Shown one piece after another: positions 22,709-26,632 of a DNA stretch of 26,632 nucleotides. Numbering within the stretch: the stretch's first letter is position 1; every line of letters starts with the position of its first letter. The DNA lies in the NCBI GenBank assembly GCA_038058095.1, contig JBBUBW010000042.1, positions 1 through 26,632 on the forward strand, in the 5' to 3' direction. Source of the stretch: VMFW01 sp038058095 (lineage in GTDB: Bacteria; Patescibacteriota; Minisyncoccia; UBA6257; 2-01-FULL-56-20). The notes below the pieces were generated by a model. That model was not told where the DNA came from and ran no database searches. It worked only from the letters and a program-made list of their open reading frames with translations. A program made the translations under genes and the position numbers.

Positions 22709-23437
22709 ATGTCAGCCGATACTAATGGTAGCGAAAGAAAAGAGTTATATCTTTTTGCTGGAGAGGCCCTCTCTCGATTCGAATCTCAATTCATCTTAGA
22801 TATCGCCTGTGGCAACGGCGAAGGATCACGCATTATTTCATCTTTGAATCCAGCCGCCAAAATTATTGGTGTTGATTTAGATAATGATTTAATCCAGTAT
22901 GCCGAAAATCATTTTAAATCTTCAAATGTTTCGTTTATTCAAGCCGATGCTTTAAAGCTCGATTTTCCTAATAATAATTTTACTCACGCTGTTTGCTTCC
23001 ATACCATCGAACATTTTAACGAACAAGATCAGCGTCTTCTTCTCAAAGAATTATCTAGAGTTCTAAAACCTCAAAGTAAGTTAATCATTGCCACTCCTGA
23101 TCGAGATGTTTGGACCCTGCAGGGTATAGCCGGAATTCAGGAAGACCACATTCGAGAGTTAAATCAAAAAGAATTTACTGGGATTCTTAAAGAAGAAAGA
23201 TTTAAAAATTTTAACGTCTTTGGTCAGGGTATTTTAAAATCAGGCAACTTCGCCTTTCGCCGCCTTCTGAATTTATTGAAAAGGATCGATATTTTTAATT
23301 TTAGGAGGGTATTACTTGGTAAAAGTCTGGACATTATTAACCACAAAACCCAGCCCATAACAGTCAACTTTAAAGTTCAGCCGTTGAAAGGAGAGGAGAA
23401 AGCTTCTATTACGGTTATTGTTTGCGATCGCCCATAA
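22709..23437 (+). CDS. Class I SAM methyltransferase (Methyltransf_11 type)
   Basis: A 242-residue protein with FILDIACGNGEGSRII (28-43) as SAM motif I, IIGVDLDNDLIQYAENHF as motif II, FIQADALKLDFPNNNFTHAVCFHTIEHF, and LLLKELSRVLKPQSKLIIATP, the typical order for small-molecule methyltransferases. The C-terminal third is basic with a possible amphipathic stretch (RRLLNLLKRIDIFNFRRVLLG). The acceptor is unknown; a sugar, or a terminal cap on the glycan, fits the setting. It lies 77 bases after the GT9 gene and 15 bases before the CgeB-like gene, so it probably begins or belongs to the 22.7-26.6 kb operon. Confidence 0.85.
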   Translation: MSADTNGSERKELYLFAGEALSRFESQFILDIACGNGEGSRIISSLNPAAKIIGVDLDNDLIQYAENHFKSSNVSFIQADALKLDFPNNNFTHAVCFHTIEHFNEQDQRLLLKELSRVLKPQSKLIIATPDRDVWTLQGIAGIQEDHIRELNQKEFTGILKEERFKNFNVFGQGILKSGNFAFRRLLNLLKRIDIFNFRRVLLGKSLDIINHKTQPITVNFKVQPLKGEEKASITVIVCDRP

Positions 23438-23452
23438 TCAAAAGTATTTAAT

Positions 23453-24499
23453 ATGAAAATAATCTACTCTGGCATTCAAGCCGAAAATTATGATACTTCG
23501 CGTAATCCTAGCTTTGAATATCTCAACTTTTATCTTACCTTGAAAAATATGACTGGCGTGGAAGTTATCGAATATGAGTATGACAGATTATTAAAGATCA
23601 GTCGGAAAAAATTCAATGAAGAGCTGATTGAAATTATTAAAAAAGAAAAACCGGATCTTTTTTTTGCTTTTATGTATAGCGACGAGTTTGAATTTCAAAC
23701 TCTAAAAACAATTAAACGCCTAACCACTAGTATTGCTTGGTTTGCCGACGATCACTGGCGGCTTGACAGTTACTCAAGGTTTTACGCCCCTCACTTTACA
23801 AAAACTATCACCACTTGGGGCGAAGGCATAAAAAACTACGAACGCTATGGTATCGATAACGTTATTCGTTCCCAGTGGGCTTGTAATCCCAATATCTGGA
23901 AGCCATTTGATTGCGAACGCGATATCGACGTTAGCTTTATAGGTCAATACAATCCCGCTAGATATTTTCTGGTTTCAGAACTTAGAAAAGCTGGTATTAA
24001 TGTTTGGGTAAGAGGTTGGGGCTGGCCTGAAGGGCGCCTTTCGGGGAAAGAAATGGTTAGAGTTTTTTCTCGCAGTAAAATTAACCTTAACTTCAGCACT
24101 CCGCCAAAAAGATGGAGTCCTAAACTTTTATCAAGACTCCTTCTAAAAAAATCAACCAACCACATTAGGCCCAGTTGGCATTTTATAAGCAATTTTCGTT
24201 CCTGGTTCAACACCTCCATCCCTCAAATTAAAGCCCGACCCTTTGAAATTCTGGCCTGTGAAACTTTTCTTATTTCTGGCTTTGCCGATGACATGGATCA
24301 ATACTATGAGAACAAAAAAGAAATCATCTATTACGACGGGTCTGTCATAGATCTAGTCGAGAAAATTAAATATTATCTTGATCATCCTGAAGAAAGAGAA
24401 AAAATAGCCGCCGCTAGCTACAAGCGAACCCAAGCGGAGCACACTTATGAAAAAAGATTTAAGGAAATATTCGATAAAATCGGCATACACATGAAATGA
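23453..24499 (+). CDS. CgeB-like glycosyltransferase (GT-B, Glyco_trans_1_2)
   Basis: A 348-residue protein. The N-terminal half (KPDLFFAFMYSDEF, SIAWFADDHWRLDSYS) and the C-terminal half (DIDVSFIGQYNPARYFLVSELRKAGINVWVRGWGWPEG; INLNFSTPP; QIKARPFEILACETFLIS) match CgeB/spore-maturation-type glycosyltransferases. The RPFEILACG-like segment and the Glu in it are the family's nucleotide-sugar site. DDMDQYYENKKEIIYYD and the final helix complete the Glyco_trans_1_2 domain. Donor unknown. The ATGA overlap with the next gene couples it to the GT2. Confidence 0.85.
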   Translation: MKIIYSGIQAENYDTSRNPSFEYLNFYLTLKNMTGVEVIEYEYDRLLKISRKKFNEELIEIIKKEKPDLFFAFMYSDEFEFQTLKTIKRLTTSIAWFADDHWRLDSYSRFYAPHFTKTITTWGEGIKNYERYGIDNVIRSQWACNPNIWKPFDCERDIDVSFIGQYNPARYFLVSELRKAGINVWVRGWGWPEGRLSGKEMVRVFSRSKINLNFSTPPKRWSPKLLSRLLLKKSTNHIRPSWHFISNFRSWFNTSIPQIKARPFEILACETFLISGFADDMDQYYENKKEIIYYDGSVIDLVEKIKYYLDHPEEREKIAAASYKRTQAEHTYEKRFKEIFDKIGIHMK

Positions 24500-25470
24500 A
24501 TATTCCCCTGGTTTCTGTTATTATCCCCGCGTATAACATCGAAAAGTACATTAGAGAATCCATTGACTCCGCCCTTTCCCAAACTTATCAGAACATCGAA
24601 ATTATTATTGTCGATGATGGTTCAATTGATGGCACGAAAAAAGTTATCGAACCCTACATTAAAAATGGAAAGGTAAAATATATCTATCAAGAAAATAAAG
24701 GTCTGGCTGGTGCTAGAAACACTGGAATCAAAAACTCGAAAGGCGATTTTATTGCCCTTTTAGATAGCGACGATATCTTCTTGCCTCAAAAAATAGAAAG
24801 GCAAGTAAAAGTCTTAGAAGATAATCCTAATTTTGGCATTTGCTACTGCGACCTTCTTCACTTTACCGACCGACTCGCTTCGAGTTTCGAAGCGAGTCGG
24901 GCTGGTACCAATCCCCGCGAATTTTTTCATCATCGCTACCAATATCCTTCCGGCAATCTTTTTAAAGCTCTTTTAGAAAAGCAATTTATCAATCCGCTAA
25001 CAGTTGTGGTTAGAAAGTCTATCTTCAACAAATTCGGTCTTTTTGACGAGAGACTTCGGCGCTCGGAAGATTGGGAGCTTTGGTTGCGTTTTGCCTATAC
25101 TGGCGTAGGGTTTTATTACCTTAACGAAATCTTGGCTTATTATCGCATAAGAAACGTTGGTAATTTGTCATCTGTTGACAGCGAACCAGAAATGAAGGAA
25201 AAAAATCTTGAAATTTTCTTAAAACTTAAAAATAGACTTACCGCCGAAGAAATCCTTAAATATAATTTTGACACAATCATCCAGCGCCTCAGAGACAAAC
25301 TGGTCCTAGTCTACCTTATAGTGGGAGACAAAACCTCGGCTCTGAAAAACTCTAACTTTGGCTTGAAAAAATTTTTCATTTGGATTCTCCCTAGTAAAAT
25401 CTGGAAATTTACTTTAGGCTTTGTAAGAAGAATCAAACACCGTTCTCTTCTCCAAAAAATAAATTTATGA
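24496..25470 (+). CDS. Glycosyltransferase family 2 (GT-A fold)
   Basis: A 324-residue enzyme with the full GT2 pattern: PLVSVIIPAYNIEKYIRESIDSAL (4-27), IIIVDDGSIDGT (36-47), GLAGARNTGI and ALLDSDD (87-93; the metal-binding DxD), then SEDWELWLRFA, where the Glu-Asp pair supplies the catalytic base in related enzymes. Residues 125-136 (DRLASSFEASRA) are coded by a near-perfect palindrome and look like an insertion between DLLHFT and GTNPREFF. Reading frame and motifs are otherwise intact, so the enzyme may tolerate the insert. Overlaps both neighbours by four bases. Confidence 0.92.
   Translation: MNIPLVSVIIPAYNIEKYIRESIDSALSQTYQNIEIIIVDDGSIDGTKKVIEPYIKNGKVKYIYQENKGLAGARNTGIKNSKGDFIALLDSDDIFLPQKIERQVKVLEDNPNFGICYCDLLHFTDRLASSFEASRAGTNPREFFHHRYQYPSGNLFKALLEKQFINPLTVVVRKSIFNKFGLFDERLRRSEDWELWLRFAYTGVGFYYLNEILAYYRIRNVGNLSSVDSEPEMKEKNLEIFLKLKNRLTAEEILKYNFDTIIQRLRDKLVLVYLIVGDKTSALKNSNFGLKKFFIWILPSKIWKFTLGFVRRIKHRSLLQKINL
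24870..24900. repeat. 31-base palindrome inside GT2 coding sequence
   Basis: CCGACTCGCTTCGA (24870-24883), loop GTT, TCGAAGCGAGTCGG (24887-24900): a perfect 14-bp stem. It is G+C-rich against an A+T-rich gene and stays in frame, adding about ten residues. Confidence 0.9.
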
Positions 25471-26573
25471 AAAAAACCATCCTCATTACCGGTGGAGCAG
25501 GGTTTGTTGGGAGCCACACCGCCGACACGCTCGCTAGACAAGGTTACAAAATAAAAATCCTTGATTCTTTAGAACCACCCGTCCACCAAAGTCACCGCTG
25601 GCCAGAATATATTTTAAATAAAGGTTTTGAGCTAATAAAAGGCGACGTCAGTCAAAAACCAGTAATCGAAAAAGCCCTTAAGGGCGTGAATTTTGTTTAT
25701 CACTTGGCGGCCTATCAAGATCAAAGGCAGGATTTTTCAAAATTTTTTAACATCAACACCGCGGGTACCGCTCTTTTATATGAGATTATCGCTACCAAAA
25801 AACTGCCGGTCAAAAAAATAATATTATCAAGCACTCAATTTGTTTATGGCGATGGCCGGTATTTATGCTCCCACGCTAAAAATGAATTCTATCCAGAGCC
25901 CAGGACCATTTCTCAACTCCAAAATAAAAAATGGGCAGTCAAGTGCGCTCACGGTTTTCTCGCAAAATTCCTTCCCTTTCAAGAAAACCAAAAACTTACT
26001 CCTACCAACGCCTATGGACTTTCAAAAGAAGCGGCCGAAAATTTAAGTCTCCGCTTAGGCAAATCCTACAATATTCCAACCACAATTCTTAGATATTCCA
26101 TTGTCCAAGGACCGCGTCAATCTCCGTATAATCTTTATTCCGGCGCATTGCGGATTTTTGTGAGCCAAGCTTTAGCCGGTTTGCCTATCACGGTTTATGA
26201 AGACGGCAACGAAACCAGAGACTTTGTGAATATTAATGACGTAGGTGCGGCGAATCTCGTTGTTCTAAAAAACCCTGAGTCCAATTTTGGAATTTTCAAC
26301 GTTGGCGGAGGAAGATCATATAAAGTGATTGATTTTGCCAAACTCGTTAAAAAAATTACCAATTCACCTTCCCAAATTATCGTCGGCTCATTTCGCCGCA
26401 CCGATACTCGCCACGCCGTCTCTGATATCTCAAAATTAAAAAAACTTGGCTGGAGCCCTAAATTTCAAACAAATATATCCATTCGAGACTATCTCTTATG
26501 GTTTAAGAAATCAGGTTTTGATAAGAAACTTAATCGTAAAAATCTCATAAAACTTAGAGAGGGTATTAAATAA
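25467..26573 (+). CDS. NAD-dependent sugar epimerase, dTDP-L-rhamnose 4-epimerase-like
   Basis: A 368-residue extended SDR: TGGAGFVGSHTAD (8-20) for NAD, YHLAAYQ (78-84), SST (121-123), and Tyr183-x3-Lys187 in NAYGLSK. Between them, residues 128-178 hold an insertion (GRYLCSHAKNEFYPEPR, KKWAVKCAHG) like the cysteine-bearing insert of dTDP-L-rhamnose 4-epimerases (WbiB/Tll type), but with one Cys and one His in each half (Cys134/His136 and Cys160/His162). Activity on a dTDP-deoxysugar is a fair guess; RfbC and RfbD needed to make dTDP-L-rhamnose are not in the window. Last gene of the operon; its ATG overlaps the GT2 stop. Confidence 0.83.
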   Translation: MKKTILITGGAGFVGSHTADTLARQGYKIKILDSLEPPVHQSHRWPEYILNKGFELIKGDVSQKPVIEKALKGVNFVYHLAAYQDQRQDFSKFFNINTAGTALLYEIIATKKLPVKKIILSSTQFVYGDGRYLCSHAKNEFYPEPRTISQLQNKKWAVKCAHGFLAKFLPFQENQKLTPTNAYGLSKEAAENLSLRLGKSYNIPTTILRYSIVQGPRQSPYNLYSGALRIFVSQALAGLPITVYEDGNETRDFVNINDVGAANLVVLKNPESNFGIFNVGGGRSYKVIDFAKLVKKITNSPSQIIVGSFRRTDTRHAVSDISKLKKLGWSPKFQTNISIRDYLLWFKKSGFDKKLNRKNLIKLREGIK

Positions 26574-26574
26574 G

Positions 26575-26632
26575 ATGCGTACATTCAAGTTTGAACTGCA
26601 CCAGGCACCATCCCTCGGACGAACACCTCGTG
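26575..26632 (+). CDS. Start of an unidentified gene, cut by the window end
   Basis: An ATG one base after the epimerase stop opens a frame of 19 codons (MRTFKFELHQAPSLGRTPR) with no stop before the edge. The stretch is richer in G+C than the epimerase gene. A purine run GAGAGGG lies about a dozen bases upstream. Too short to identify. Confidence 0.35.
   Translation, partial: MRTFKFELHQAPSLGRTPR

Overview
The window looks like a surface-polysaccharide (O-antigen/capsule-type) locus from an uncultivated bacterium, most likely a Patescibacteria/CPR (Parcubacteria-like) genome. That is inferred from compact gene packing, an A+T-leaning base composition with G+C-richer islands, many genes with almost no 5' leader, and the mix of DUF5989, SxtJ and carbamoyltransferase families. 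The standard genetic code fits: TGA, TAA and TAG all end genes. I see no tRNA, rRNA, CRISPR array or intact transposase.

Layout. 1-840: an HD-like hydrolase ending in a strong terminator. 893-3960 (+): a sugar operon with a C-methyltransferase, an RmlD-like reductase/epimerase and a DegT-family aminotransferase. 3999-6716 (-): rfbB and rfbA (dTDP-4-keto-6-deoxyglucose supply), then a decayed FkbM methyltransferase with its own near-consensus promoter and an (AG)7 tract at its 5' end. 6843-9238 (+): two methyltransferases and a family-2 glycosyltransferase. 9278-10522 (-): a polytopic O-antigen ligase/polymerase. 10689-12907 (+): a 51-residue DUF5989 protein, a zinc-ribbon methyltransferase and an SGNH hydrolase. 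12908-13111: palindrome-rich non-coding DNA. 13112-15347 (-): carbamoyltransferase plus SxtJ-like membrane protein. 15344-16201: decayed pieces of an OTCase-like gene and an SGNH hydrolase, an 18-bp inverted repeat, then a second DUF5989 gene. 16345-17580 (+): a GT4 glycosyltransferase. 17607-21310: a radical SAM gene, an SDR, a RfaE2-type nucleotidyltransferase on the minus strand and a HIT-family protein. 21357-26573 (+): GT9, a methyltransferase, a CgeB-like glycosyltransferase, GT2 and a sugar epimerase, the last three joined by 4-base overlaps. A new reading frame begins at 26575.

How it works together (inference). RfbA/RfbB make dTDP-4-keto-6-deoxyglucose. The C-methyltransferase, aminotransferase, RmlD-like protein and epimerase would turn this into branched or amino deoxysugars. 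The glycosyltransferases assemble a glycan, the O-antigen ligase/polymerase joins units, and the methyltransferases, carbamoyltransferase module and SGNH protein decorate it. RfaE2 plus GT9 hints at a heptose branch whose other enzymes are not here.

Two things stand out. Several genes carry sigma70-type promoters whose -10 box lies only 6-12 bases before the ATG (leaderless or nearly so). By contrast, three single genes (HD-like, radical SAM, HIT) are G+C-richer and stand alone; two have recognisable promoters with ~60-base leaders, all three have Shine-Dalgarno sites, and all three end in hairpins, as if they were separate cassettes set into the locus.
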